Below, in pieces: positions 21,285 to 29,803 of a stretch of DNA of 64,000 nucleotides (positions within the stretch are counted from its first letter, which is position 1; each line of letters opens with the position of its first letter). Origin of the DNA: CAVXZE01 sp964615365 (GTDB lineage Bacteria > Myxococcota_A > UBA9160 > UBA6930); the NCBI GenBank assembly GCA_964615365.1, contig CAZTOU010000011.1, forward strand, positions 1-64,000. The letters are read 5' to 3'. The translations under genes and the position numbers were made by a program. Below the pieces are notes generated by a model that made no database searches, was not told where the DNA came from, and saw only the letters and a list, made by a program, of their open reading frames with translations.

Positions 21285-22712
21285 ATGGACGAGACGTCGC
21301 CTGAGTCCGAGCGGAAGGTGTTCCCGCTGCGCGGCGGTCGACGGCCGGTCTCCATGCACGGCACCGGCTTCCGGCATCCCGGCGGGATCCTCGGCCGTCG
21401 CGACGTCTTCACTCCCTACTCGGGCGTCACCCAGGTGGTCCTCACCGTTCGAGGTCTCCGCGTGGGAACCCGCAAGGGGATCTTCCCGCTGCATCGGAGG
21501 GCGTTCGAGCAGGCGAATGAGCCCGAAGCGCTGACGCGCGAGCTTCACTCCCAAATCCTCGCGCAGCCGGAAGGCGCACTTCAGCTCGCCCGGATGCAGC
21601 GGCTCAACCGCTGGATGCTGGGTTCGCAGCCTAGCTGGGTGAGCCGCGGAGCGGCGCTCTTGTGTGTCGCGGTGTTCGTCCTCCAGGGGCTGTACTCCCC
21701 CTGGATCGAGCTGGCCGGGATGTTCAGCGCCGACCTGGTCGCGATGGGCGAGTGGTGGCGGCTGGTGACCGCGAACTTCCTGCACGCGAATCCCCTTCCC
21801 ACTGGCTTCCCCCTGCATCTGACTCTCAACGTGATCTGCCTGCTGGGGCTCGGGCTCCTGGTGGAACGCCCTCTGGGCTCGGCTCGAGTGGCGCTGCTGA
21901 TGGGCACCTCGGCGCTCGGCGCGATGGGCGGGAGCTATCTGGCCGGCTACCAGTGGGCGGTGGGTGCCTCCGGGATCGTGGCCGGGCTGGTGGGAGGCCT
22001 GATCTGGCTCGAGCTTCGCCGGCCGGAGCAGCTCCCGGTGATCTGGCGGATTCCCCGGCAGCTCTTCCTCGCCGCGGTGGTGGGCGAGAGCGTATTCCTC
22101 CTGTTCGTCCCGGGGATCGCTCACGCCGCCCATCTCGGTGGCTTTCTCACCGGTGCCCTGGTGACCGCCGCGCTGGCTCCGGCCGAACTCGGGCCGGGGC
22201 ACTCGCCGCGCTGGATGGTCTTCGCCGGAGGGGCGACCGCCCTGGCGGTGGGCGTGGCGCTGCTCACGGCCGTCTGGCCGCTGCTCGTTCCCGGCTCCCC
22301 GGTCGCGGAGCGGCGGGCCGCCCACCTGCTCTCCACCGAGATCGAGCCGCACCACCTGAACAACGTCGCCTGGATGATCGTGACGGCGCCGTCGCCCTCG
22401 CCCGATCTGTTCGACGTGGCGCTGCAGCTGGCCGAGCGCGCCGTCGAGGAGACCCAGCGCGGAGATCCGAACATCCTGGATACGCTCGCCGAGGCCTACT
22501 TCGTGGCAGGGCGCCGGGAGGCGGCCATCGCCACCATCGACGAGGCGATCTTCCTGGCACCCGGCGTCGGCTACTTCCGCGAGCAGCGCCGCCGCTTCAC
22601 GGGCGAGAGGGGGTGGGAGGACCGGCCCGACCCGCCGTCGGAGCCCTGGGAGCCAGGGCCTCGGGATGTGCCGCCGCCAGCGCCGCCGGAGGAGCGCGGG
22701 ATCAGGGTGTGA
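21285..22712 (+). CDS. Rhomboid-family intramembrane serine protease with C-terminal TPR region
   Basis: 475 residues. A soluble N-terminal region (about 1-120) precedes six membrane helices. The rhomboid landmarks are HLTLNVICLLGLGLLVE (the HxxxN helix), the catalytic Ser in VGASGIVAGLVGG and the catalytic His in AHAAHLGGF. After about residue 350 the protein carries a helical, TPR-like tail (LNNVAWMIVTAPSPSPDLFDVALQLAERAVE, then NILDTLAEAYFVAGRREAAIATIDEA). It cleaves membrane-embedded substrates, which are unknown. It lies 26 bp after actF and may be read through from that operon; its end overlaps the convergent MBL gene by 11 bp. Confidence 0.9.
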   Translation: MDETSPESERKVFPLRGGRRPVSMHGTGFRHPGGILGRRDVFTPYSGVTQVVLTVRGLRVGTRKGIFPLHRRAFEQANEPEALTRELHSQILAQPEGALQLARMQRLNRWMLGSQPSWVSRGAALLCVAVFVLQGLYSPWIELAGMFSADLVAMGEWWRLVTANFLHANPLPTGFPLHLTLNVICLLGLGLLVERPLGSARVALLMGTSALGAMGGSYLAGYQWAVGASGIVAGLVGGLIWLELRRPEQLPVIWRIPRQLFLAAVVGESVFLLFVPGIAHAAHLGGFLTGALVTAALAPAELGPGHSPRWMVFAGGATALAVGVALLTAVWPLLVPGSPVAERRAAHLLSTEIEPHHLNNVAWMIVTAPSPSPDLFDVALQLAERAVEETQRGDPNILDTLAEAYFVAGRREAAIATIDEAIFLAPGVGYFREQRRRFTGERGWEDRPDPPSEPWEPGPRDVPPPAPPEERGIRV

Positions 22713-23661
22713 TCTCTTCTCCGTCGTCGGGGATCACCACCTGCCCGTCGAAATCCTCCCCGACGATGTTCCGGTACTGGAAGGCGTATACCGGCGGGGG
22801 TCGCAGCCGGGTCAGGACCAGCGTCGCGACCCCCATCTCCCGGGCCAGCGCGCCGATGGTCTCGAGCTTCGGATGGATCTCCGCCTCCTTGCGCAGGAAC
22901 TCCGCCCGCTCGGCATCGAGTTCCTCCAGCGTCGCTGCCAGGGAGGCTTCGTAGACGGCCTCGTGGACCAGCAGGTCGGCCCCCCTTGCGAAGGCGACGA
23001 GAGATTCCGGGGCGAAGCCCACCGACGCCAGCACCACGGATCGCCGGTCGGCCTCGATCCGATACGCCAGCGCGGGGAAGGCCCCCCCCGGCAGGCTCGC
23101 CACCTGGATGGCGAGCTCGCCCACCTCGAACTCGGCGCCGTCCGTGAGCTCCAGCAGCTCCACTCCCTCGCGGGGTACCCGCCACTCGGCGGCCATCTCC
23201 TCGACGCCGGTGCGATGGTCCTGCAACAGCCCTTCCAGTGCGGCCCGGGTACCGCGGGGGCCCATCACCCGGAGCGGCGTGGCCCGCGGGGTGACCCATC
23301 CGCTCAGGATCAGGTCATCGAGGCCCACGGTGTTCTCCGGCAGCAGGCTGGTCAGGAGGATGGTATCCGGCTGCTGGACCGGGATCTCCGCCGCGCGCAG
23401 CGCCCCCGCGATGCCCCGCCCCGCGTCGACGAGCAGCACCCGGTCTCCCTTGGCCACCGCCGTCGAGGGTCCCAGCCGCCACTGGTTCTCGAAGGTGCCG
23501 CCGGTTCCCACGGTGATCACGGTGAGGGTCTCGAAGCTCCGGGGCTCGAGCTCGGCGACTCCCGAGAGCACGTGCTCGAAGCGCTTCGTCACCACCGCGA
23601 AGACCCAGGTGACTCCCACGATCAGGGATAGCACCAAGACGAGGATGGCCCGGGCGCTCAT
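22702..23661 (-). CDS. Membrane-anchored metallo-beta-lactamase-fold protein lacking the metal ligands
   Basis: 319 residues: an N-terminal membrane helix (ILVLVLSLIVGVTWVFAVV), then a fold like RNase Z-type MBL hydrolases (VITVGTGGTFENQWRLGPSTAV, LLVDAGRGI). Where active enzymes read THLHSDHTVGLDDL this reads TSLLPENTVGLDDL, so the HxHxDH ligands are all replaced. The GDT strand reads ASVGFAP, LVHEAVYE is retained, and the final THxxP reads TRLRPP. The scaffold is intact and the ligands are gone, so it is probably a pseudoenzyme with a binding role. ATG at 23661 is preferred over GTG at 23688. Confidence 0.8.
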   Translation of the reverse strand: MSARAILVLVLSLIVGVTWVFAVVTKRFEHVLSGVAELEPRSFETLTVITVGTGGTFENQWRLGPSTAVAKGDRVLLVDAGRGIAGALRAAEIPVQQPDTILLTSLLPENTVGLDDLILSGWVTPRATPLRVMGPRGTRAALEGLLQDHRTGVEEMAAEWRVPREGVELLELTDGAEFEVGELAIQVASLPGGAFPALAYRIEADRRSVVLASVGFAPESLVAFARGADLLVHEAVYEASLAATLEELDAERAEFLRKEAEIHPKLETIGALAREMGVATLVLTRLRPPPVYAFQYRNIVGEDFDGQVVIPDDGEEITP

Positions 23662-24319
23662 CGACGGGCGATCACCGTGTCGGTCCACTCCGCGGCGGGG
23701 AAGCCGGACATCTCGCGCAGTCTACCCCCACTCGAAGCTCTAGCCACGTCGACTCCGTTCCGATAAGTTGGCTGATGAGGGGAATTAGCTCTTCCCCGAG
23801 TTGCACTCGTAGCGGGTGTGGCGGCCCGGGGCGGTGGGAACGGCGCCCTCTTCGACCTCGGGACCTGATGCGGGGACTGGGCCTCGCTGGGAGACTCCAT
23901 AGCCGAAATAGGAGGTGAACAATTGGACCAATCTAAGACTACGGCGGGTAAGGTGGCGGCGTCCTGAACGTCACATTTTCGCCGATCATTTCCTTTCGGT
24001 AGAAATCGGTGGAGTCGGGGACGCCAGTCCCAGGCCACCGCCCCCGGGAGCGCGGACGCCGTAGCCGCATCGGGTCCCTCGGACCTGCTCCCGGGGCGTC
24101 TTGCGTCTGGACCCCTGGAATTTTTCCGTCTGTGATCGCCGGCACAGCTCACGCTCCGCGTCCGTGTCAGCCTTCCTCCAGCTTCAAGGGGGGAGACGCC
24201 GCGCGCGGTACCCCGGGTGCCGCCGGTGGTTCTGGAAGTTCCGAACCACGCACCCCGTCCAGGCGGTCATCGGAGCGGCCACCGCGCGCGGCGACCTCTG
24301 GGGCTCTTTCACCCCGTTA
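23662..24319. other. 658-bp non-coding gap with candidate structured element
   Basis: No convincing gene is present in either strand. The part at 23755-24010 is clearly less G+C-rich than its surroundings. At 24018-24125 there is a small hairpin followed by a long inverted repeat, then a run of five T (24120-24124). It could be a relic of an insertion or a structured RNA; I cannot assign it. Confidence 0.45.
24040..24099. repeat. 12-bp inverted repeat with 35-base loop
   Basis: Left arm 24040-24052 and right arm 24088-24099 are complementary over 12 bp with one extra C in the left arm (CGCCCCCGGGAGC against GCTCCCGGGGCG). The loop is itself partly complementary, and T5 follows 20 bases later on the plus strand. 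It could be an element end, an RNA stem or a weak terminator. Confidence 0.5.
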
Positions 24320-25048
24320 CTACTTGATGGTCAGGGGCCGCGCGACGCAGGCGTCCGCATCGAGCAGCGGCGGCACCACGAACAGGAAGGCGTAGTCGCC
24401 ATCCGCGGCGCAGACCTCGGCGAGCGCGTCGAGGTGGAAGCTCTCGCCGAAGAGGACTCCGGTGTGCTCCAGCGAGATCCGTCGCAGCGGGCGCTCGGTT
24501 CCGGCGATCTCCGAGGGGCGTACCTCGACCGTTGCCGTGTCCGCGGCGACCAGGGCGCTCTCCCGCTCGTGGAGCCAGCGGGCACAGGCGAGGGAGAGCC
24601 CCGGTGCGGGTCCCCAGAGGTAGTCCTCCCAGCATCCGATCGTGCAGCAGTGGGAGAGCGATCCGGTGCGAATCAGCAGGATGTCCCCGGACTCGATGGC
24701 CACCCCCTGGCTCTCGGCACAGGCATCCAGCCGCTCCGGCGCGATCGCGAGCCCGTCCGGGAGGCGCGTCGTCCGGTCGGCCCGGGCCAGATCGAGCAGC
24801 ACGCCGCGACCGGCGATGCCATTCGGCGAAGGCTGGGTGGCGGAGATTCGGGAGACCAGGTGCGGAGGGGACTGCACGCCCTCCGGAAGGGTGCACGGGA
24901 TGGGCCAGCCGCGCCGGGGCAGGGTGCAGGCGACGCGCACCCGATCGGGGGTGATGAAATGGAGGGCACTGGGCGGGCCTTCCCCCCAGCGTCCCCGGTT
25001 CGAGTAGCGGACCTCGAACTCCTTGGCGGTTCTCGCATCCAGGATCAT
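24320..25048 (-). CDS. Cyclase-family protein (kynurenine formamidase-like) lacking the metal-binding segment
   Basis: 242 residues of the cyclase family (COG1878), normally about 300-330. The start RGRWG...LHFITPDRV and the second half GIAGRGVLLDLARA, GDILLIRTGSL, GPAPGLSLACARWLHE, DYAFLFVVPPL are typical. The central segment with the metal motif HxGTHxDxxxH is absent: the text passes from PPHLVSRIS to PSPNGIAGRG. About 60-80 residues therefore appear deleted in frame and hydrolase activity is doubtful. ATG at 25048 overlaps the kdsB stop as ATGA, so translation is coupled. It ends with tandem stops TAG TAA. Confidence 0.78.
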   Translation of the reverse strand: MILDARTAKEFEVRYSNRGRWGEGPPSALHFITPDRVRVACTLPRRGWPIPCTLPEGVQSPPHLVSRISATQPSPNGIAGRGVLLDLARADRTTRLPDGLAIAPERLDACAESQGVAIESGDILLIRTGSLSHCCTIGCWEDYLWGPAPGLSLACARWLHERESALVAADTATVEVRPSEIAGTERPLRRISLEHTGVLFGESFHLDALAEVCAADGDYAFLFVVPPLLDADACVARPLTIK

Positions 25049-25797
25049 CGCCGTCCATGCCGCAGCGCATCGCGGGCTTCGAGACAGGCCTCGACCCGCT
25101 TCACGTCTTCCGGAGTATCGACGGGCGTGCTCTCCCAGCCGTCGATGATCGCGACCCGGATGCGATGGCCGTGCTCCAGGGCGCGGAGCTGCTCCAGAGC
25201 CTCGGCGCGCTCGGCCTCGGTGGGTTCGAGATCGACGTAGCGCATCAGAAACTCCCTTCGGTAGGCGTAGAGTCCCACGTGCTGCCAGTAGTGGGGAGGA
25301 GCCTGGCCATCGCGCAGGGCGGGGATGCGGCTTCTGGAGAAGTAGAGGGCGTAGCCCTCCCGGTCCAACACCACCTTGACGCGGTGGGGATCGTCGATGT
25401 TCCCGGCCTCCGCGGCGTGGACCACGGTGGACATGGGTGCCTCCGGAGCCTCCTCGAGGGCGGCCACCGCGGCGTCGATGACGAAACCCTCGATCAGTGG
25501 CTCGTCTCCCTGGATATTGACGATGATCTCGTCGGAGAGCTCGCGGGCGGCCTCGGCCATCCGGTCGGTACCCGTGGGATGATCGGGAGAGGTCATCACG
25601 GCGGCGGCGCCGAACTCCGCGCAGGCGTCCGCGATGCGCTGATCGTCGGTCGCGACGTAGACGGCGCTGAGCCGGGACGCCCCGCATGCGCCCTCGTAGA
25701 CGCGGCGGATCATCGGCCTTCCGGCGATCTCGGCGAGGGGCTTGCCCGGGAAGCGGCTGGCGCGCCAGCGCGCCGGGATGATCCCCACGGCCGTCAT
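25045..25797 (-). CDS. kdsB: 3-deoxy-manno-octulosonate cytidylyltransferase
   Basis: 250 residues, full length. It activates Kdo with CTP to CMP-Kdo for lipopolysaccharide inner core in the cytoplasm. Motifs are IPARWRASRFPGKPLAEIAGRP at the N-terminus, VYVATDDQRIADAC, IIVNIQGDEPLIEG and QHVGLYAYRREFLMRY, all characteristic of KdsB. ATG start at 25797. It is divergent from the ParA-like gene with only 17 bp between starts, so promoters must overlap coding sequence. Shows that the host makes LPS. Confidence 0.95.
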   Translation of the reverse strand: MTAVGIIPARWRASRFPGKPLAEIAGRPMIRRVYEGACGASRLSAVYVATDDQRIADACAEFGAAAVMTSPDHPTGTDRMAEAARELSDEIIVNIQGDEPLIEGFVIDAAVAALEEAPEAPMSTVVHAAEAGNIDDPHRVKVVLDREGYALYFSRSRIPALRDGQAPPHYWQHVGLYAYRREFLMRYVDLEPTEAERAEALEQLRALEHGHRIRVAIIDGWESTPVDTPEDVKRVEACLEARDALRHGRR

Positions 25798-25814
25798 GGC
25801 CGCTATGCTAGCCG

Positions 25815-26741
25815 ATGGTTAGAGTGTCTGCCGTGACAGCCGAGGCCCCCCAGAGATCCCGCGCCGCTCGCGCGGTCATCGCCATCTCCTCCAACAAGGG
25901 AGGTGTCGGCAAGACCACGGTCGCCACCAACCTCGCCATCTACCTGCGCGCCCTCTACGAGGATCTGCCGATGCTGGTCGTCGCGCTGGACGACCAGTCG
26001 ACCGTCGAGCGCATGTTTCGGCTCCCGTCCGCTGTGCCGGGTGAGGGAAATCTGAAGCACGGGTGGGCGGAACGCTCCCTCGATCGGGTGATCCAGCTCG
26101 GCCAATACGGCATCCACTTCGTGCCTCCTCCCCCGGATACAGGTCCCCTCAAGAACCGGGCGGAGGCCCCGCAGACCCTCCGGCGCATCCTCGTGCAGAC
26201 GGACTTCGTCGGCGTGGTGATCCTGGATACCAAGAGCGATCTCGAGGCGCTCACCCAGAACGCGCTCCACGCCGCAGACCTGATCATTCTCCCGGTCGCC
26301 GACTGGGGCTCCCTGGAGGAGGCCGGGAAGCTGTTCCAGCTCCTCACGCGGCCCCACTTCGCACAGGTCCGGCGGCGGATCCTTCTCACCCTGGTCGATC
26401 GTCGCACCCGGGTGGACGCCGAGGGGAGGAACCTCTACGAGCGATTGATCGACGCGATCGATGAGCGGGACTGGCCTCGCTTCGAGAACTACCTGTCGCG
26501 GAGTCCCCGTGTCGAGGCCCTCCTCTCTGCCTCCGAGGCGCCGGGCTCGATCCTGCATCACGCCCGCGGCACCCAGGTGCACCAACAGCTGCGGGGGCTC
26601 GCCGAGGAAGTGGCGAAGTGTCTCGACCTCGGGCCCGCGCCGTCTGCCGCCGGACGGCCACCGCGACCCGTCCGGGAAATGCGCGAGCCCGTGAGTGGAG
26701 GCTTGAAGCGGGCATTTCTGCGCGCCTTCCGGCAAGCTTAG
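25815..26741 (+). CDS. ParA/MinD-like P-loop ATPase
   Basis: 308 residues. The deviant Walker A motif is SSNKGGVGKTTVATNLA near residue 28; the switch region reads LVVALDDQSTVERMF and the Walker B-like strand is VVILDTKSDLEAL. The C-terminal 45 residues are basic and Pro-rich. No parB or minC/E is adjacent, so this is an orphan positioning or regulatory ATPase. It is 69 bp upstream of the phosphofructokinase. The cargo is unknown. Confidence 0.85.
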   Translation: MVRVSAVTAEAPQRSRAARAVIAISSNKGGVGKTTVATNLAIYLRALYEDLPMLVVALDDQSTVERMFRLPSAVPGEGNLKHGWAERSLDRVIQLGQYGIHFVPPPPDTGPLKNRAEAPQTLRRILVQTDFVGVVILDTKSDLEALTQNALHAADLIILPVADWGSLEEAGKLFQLLTRPHFAQVRRRILLTLVDRRTRVDAEGRNLYERLIDAIDERDWPRFENYLSRSPRVEALLSASEAPGSILHHARGTQVHQQLRGLAEEVAKCLDLGPAPSAAGRPPRPVREMREPVSGGLKRAFLRAFRQA

Positions 26742-26810
26742 CCGGATCTCGAGGGGCGCTTCGAGATCCTGACGAGAGCCTTCGACGCGGGCTCAGGAGG
26801 GGAGACATCC

Positions 26811-28046
26811 ATGGCGACGTTCGGAATCCTGGTGGGAGGTGGGCCGGCCCCCGGCATCAACGGGGTGATCGGTGCGGCCACGATCCTCGCCCGACGGAGC
26901 GGTGCCGAGGTGATCGGCATCCGCGAGGGCTTCCGCTGGCTGATGCAGGGGGACACCAGCCACGTCGCCCCCCTGTACATCGCGGACGTCTCGCGCATCC
27001 GCCCGATGGGCGGCTCGATCCTGCTGACCGCGCGAGCCAATCCGACCAAGCGCTCCGAGGACATGGAGCGGGTGATTGCCAGCCTCGACGAGCTCGGCAT
27101 CGATCATCTCGTCACCATCGGCGGTGACGACACCGCCTTCTCGGCCTTCAACGTCGCCGAGAAGGCCGGCGGACGGATCCGCGTCGCCCACGTCCCCAAG
27201 ACCATCGACAACGATCTGCCGCTTCCCCCGGGCATTCCCACCTTCGGTTTCGAGACCGCCCGGGAGGCCGGCGGGCGGCTGCTCTCGCACCTGATGGAGG
27301 ATGCGCGGACCACGCGACGTTGGTACTTCTGCGTGGTGATGGGTCGGAACGCCGGCCATCTCGCCCTCGGTTCGGGGACTGCCGCCGGTGTCACGCTGTT
27401 CCTGATCCCCGAGCACTTTCCCGAGGGTCGGATCCGCTTCCAGACCGTCGCCAACCTCCTCGAGGGCGCCATCATCAAGCGGAGGGTGATGGGGCGCCCC
27501 TACGGCGTGGCGGTGATCGCCGAGGGGGTCGGGGAGCGCCTCGACCCCGAGGACGCCGAGGTGCTGAAGGACGTGGAGCGGGACGAGCACGGCCACATCC
27601 GACTCTCCGAGGTCCCGCTGGGCAGGTTCCTGCGCAACACGATCCGGGACTCGCTGGCGGAGCGCGGCATCAAGGTCACCATCGTCGAGAAGGATCTGGG
27701 CTACGAGCTCCGCTGTGCCGCGCCCAATGCCTACGACCTGAACTACACCCTGGATCTCGGCGCCGGCGCGGTGCGGACGCTGCTCTCCGGCGAGTCCGGG
27801 GTGATGATTACCCGGCAGGGAGAGACCGTCGTCACGCTCCCTCTGCGCGAGATGATCGATCCGGAGACCGGGCGCACCCGCGTGCGCCTGGTGAACGTCG
27901 ACTCCGAGTCCCACCAGAACGCCTGGGCGCTGCAGGTGCGCATGGAGGAATCCGACCTGACCGATCCGGAGTCGCTCAAGACCATCGCCGAGACCGCCCG
28001 GCTCTCGCCGGAGAAGGCGAAGGAGCGCTATTGGCCGATCCGCTGA
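26811..28046 (+). CDS. 6-phosphofructokinase, probably pyrophosphate-dependent
   Basis: 411 residues. It phosphorylates fructose 6-phosphate at C1. The loops that define the phosphoryl donor read GGDDT, where ATP enzymes have GGDGS, and PKTIDND, where ATP enzymes have PGTIDND. Both changes mark PPi-dependent phosphofructokinases, which work reversibly. Other landmarks are GGGPAPGIN at the N-terminus and VVMGRNAGHLAL. ATG at 26811 follows ggggag. It is convergent with a lipoprotein gene with 6 bp between stops. Confidence 0.9.
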   Translation: MATFGILVGGGPAPGINGVIGAATILARRSGAEVIGIREGFRWLMQGDTSHVAPLYIADVSRIRPMGGSILLTARANPTKRSEDMERVIASLDELGIDHLVTIGGDDTAFSAFNVAEKAGGRIRVAHVPKTIDNDLPLPPGIPTFGFETAREAGGRLLSHLMEDARTTRRWYFCVVMGRNAGHLALGSGTAAGVTLFLIPEHFPEGRIRFQTVANLLEGAIIKRRVMGRPYGVAVIAEGVGERLDPEDAEVLKDVERDEHGHIRLSEVPLGRFLRNTIRDSLAERGIKVTIVEKDLGYELRCAAPNAYDLNYTLDLGAGAVRTLLSGESGVMITRQGETVVTLPLREMIDPETGRTRVRLVNVDSESHQNAWALQVRMEESDLTDPESLKTIAETARLSPEKAKERYWPIR

Positions 28047-28052
28047 GACGGG

Positions 28053-28808
28053 CTAGTCCGACCGCTTCTCCTGCTCGCGACGTGCGGCGGCGATCGCCCT
28101 GGAGAGCTTCGCCCGCGACGCCCGCAGCCTCTTCTCCTCCACCTCGAGCCGCGCTTTCTCCTCGGCGGGCAGCGTCGCGCGCTTGGGCTCCATGAAGTCG
28201 AGGTCGCGATCGACGGACCGGAGCACCCTCTCCGCGTCGGCGAGCCGGTCCGCAGAGACCAGCGCCATGCCCTTCCGGATCCGCTCCGCCGTGGTGGAGG
28301 CGGATTCGGGGTAGGCGCGGGCCGTGTAGCGAAGCAGGGCCCGCTCCGTCTCCAGTCGTTCCGCTCCGCTCGGCGCGTAGTGGTTCCGGGGCTCGCAGTC
28401 CCCGTCGAACTCGAAGTGGTCGTAGGAGACGAGCTTCCCGGCGACGAAGACGTACCACGAGACCCGCTCCGACTCGAAGAACTCGAGCCCTCGCCGTCCC
28501 TTGCAGCGGCGATGGGCGATCATGGCGAGTGTCTGCCCTTCGGGTCCCTTGGCGGCGGAATCGGGATCGAGCACCTCCCAGGGCTCGACGTCGACGCGCA
28601 TCACGCGGAGCTCCCGGACGGAGACCTGGAGGGGGTCTCCCGGTTCCGCGTGGACCGACGCCAGGGTCTCCTCGAAGGAGTCTCCCGAGACCGGTGGCGC
28701 CGGCGTCCAGCCCGGATGCGCCCGCCGGAAGCGCTCGGTGTAGTCCCCGGCGCAGCCGAGGGCGGCCACGCCGAGGAGGAGGACGAGACAGCGGATCATT
28801 CCTCTCAT
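28053..28808 (-). CDS. Hypothetical lipoprotein
   Basis: 251 residues. The signal peptide ends with a lipobox (VLLLGVAALGC), so it should be a lipoprotein. The central part has a sheet-like stretch (LQVSVRELRVMRVDVEPWEVLD, VSWYVFVAGKLVSYDHFEFDGDC) with two Cys, and the last 80 residues are a charged helix, probably coiled coil (ERIRKGMALVSADRLADAERVLRSVDRDLDF and EEKARLEVEEKRLRASRAKLSRA). I do not recognise the family. Two ATG codons, 28808 and 28799, are possible starts. Confidence 0.7.
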   Translation of the reverse strand: MRGMIRCLVLLLGVAALGCAGDYTERFRRAHPGWTPAPPVSGDSFEETLASVHAEPGDPLQVSVRELRVMRVDVEPWEVLDPDSAAKGPEGQTLAMIAHRRCKGRRGLEFFESERVSWYVFVAGKLVSYDHFEFDGDCEPRNHYAPSGAERLETERALLRYTARAYPESASTTAERIRKGMALVSADRLADAERVLRSVDRDLDFMEPKRATLPAEEKARLEVEEKRLRASRAKLSRAIAAARREQEKRSD

Positions 28809-28886
28809 CGCCGGGATGAGTAGCACCGAATCCGCATCGCGCATACTCTGCCTGATTCCAGCGTCTGCTCAGCTCGAGGTGGATGA

Positions 28887-29675
28887 ATGAGCTTCGAAAC
28901 CGTTCTCTTCGACGTCGAGGACCACGTCGCCCGTCTGACCCTGAATCGTCCCGATGCGGGCAACTCGATGAACGCGGTGATGATGCGGGAGCTATGCGAG
29001 GTGGCGAACCGCTGCGACGAGGACCCGGAGGTCCGCGCCCTGCTCGTCACCGGCGCCGGGAAGATGTTCTGCGCCGGCGGAGACCTCCGCGCCTTCTCGG
29101 GGGAGGGCGATGCGCTTCCGCTGTACCTGAAGGGGATCACCAACGATCTCCACGGGGCGCTCTCGCGCTTCTCCCGCATGGACGCGCCGGTGGTGTCCGC
29201 TGTCACGGGGGCCGCGGCGGGCGCCGGCTTCAGCCTGGCGATCGCGGCGGATATGGTGGTCGCCGCGGAGTCGGCGCGCTTTACCGTGGCCTACACTTCT
29301 GTGGGTCTATCGCCGGACGGGAGCTGCACCTTCTTCCTGCCCCGCCTGGTCGGACTCCGCCGCGCCCAGGAACTGATGCTGACGAGACGGACGCTCGACG
29401 CCCGGGAAGCCCTGGACTGGAACCTGGTCTCGCGCGTCGTCCCCGACGAGGATCTCCTGGAGGAGGCCGGGAAGCTCGCCGCCCAGCTCGCCGCCGGTCC
29501 CACCCGGGCCTTCGGCCGGGTGAAGCAGCTTCTGCTTCGCTCCGCGGGGGACCACCTCGAGAGCCAGATGGAGCACGAGGCGCGCTGCATCGCCGACTCC
29601 GCGCGGGGCGCCGAGGGCAAGGAGGGCATCGCCGCCTTCCTCGAGAAGCGGGCGCCCGAGTTCGTCGGCAAGTGA
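28887..29675 (+). CDS. Enoyl-CoA hydratase/isomerase family protein
   Basis: 262 residues, crotonase fold. LTLNRPDAGNSMNA begins the family, KMFCAGGDLRAFSG contributes the first oxyanion-hole segment, and VTGAAAGAGFSLAIAADMVVA the second. At the usual catalytic glutamates the text reads SVGLSPDGSCTFFLPRLVG, with Asp at the second position, so it may be an isomerase rather than a hydratase. It acts on enoyl-CoA esters in beta-oxidation or ring cleavage. ATG is preceded by aggtgg. Confidence 0.9.
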   Translation: MSFETVLFDVEDHVARLTLNRPDAGNSMNAVMMRELCEVANRCDEDPEVRALLVTGAGKMFCAGGDLRAFSGEGDALPLYLKGITNDLHGALSRFSRMDAPVVSAVTGAAAGAGFSLAIAADMVVAAESARFTVAYTSVGLSPDGSCTFFLPRLVGLRRAQELMLTRRTLDAREALDWNLVSRVVPDEDLLEEAGKLAAQLAAGPTRAFGRVKQLLLRSAGDHLESQMEHEARCIADSARGAEGKEGIAAFLEKRAPEFVGK

Positions 29676-29803
29676 GAGCCCCACAACCGGGACGCATCCG
29701 AGATCTGCACCGCGGAGTGTTCCCCCTCGGGGAGAGGGCGCCGTGCTGGTCGTTCGGGGATCCCGTAACTTCGGCCGGCAGCGGGGAGAGGTAGGGCGGG
29801 GCA

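Noticed and set aside
23658..24152. 164-codon minus-strand ORF in the gap after the MBL gene
   Set aside because: Pro/Arg/Ser-rich, no ribosome site and no domain; overlaps the MBL start and a structured non-coding area.
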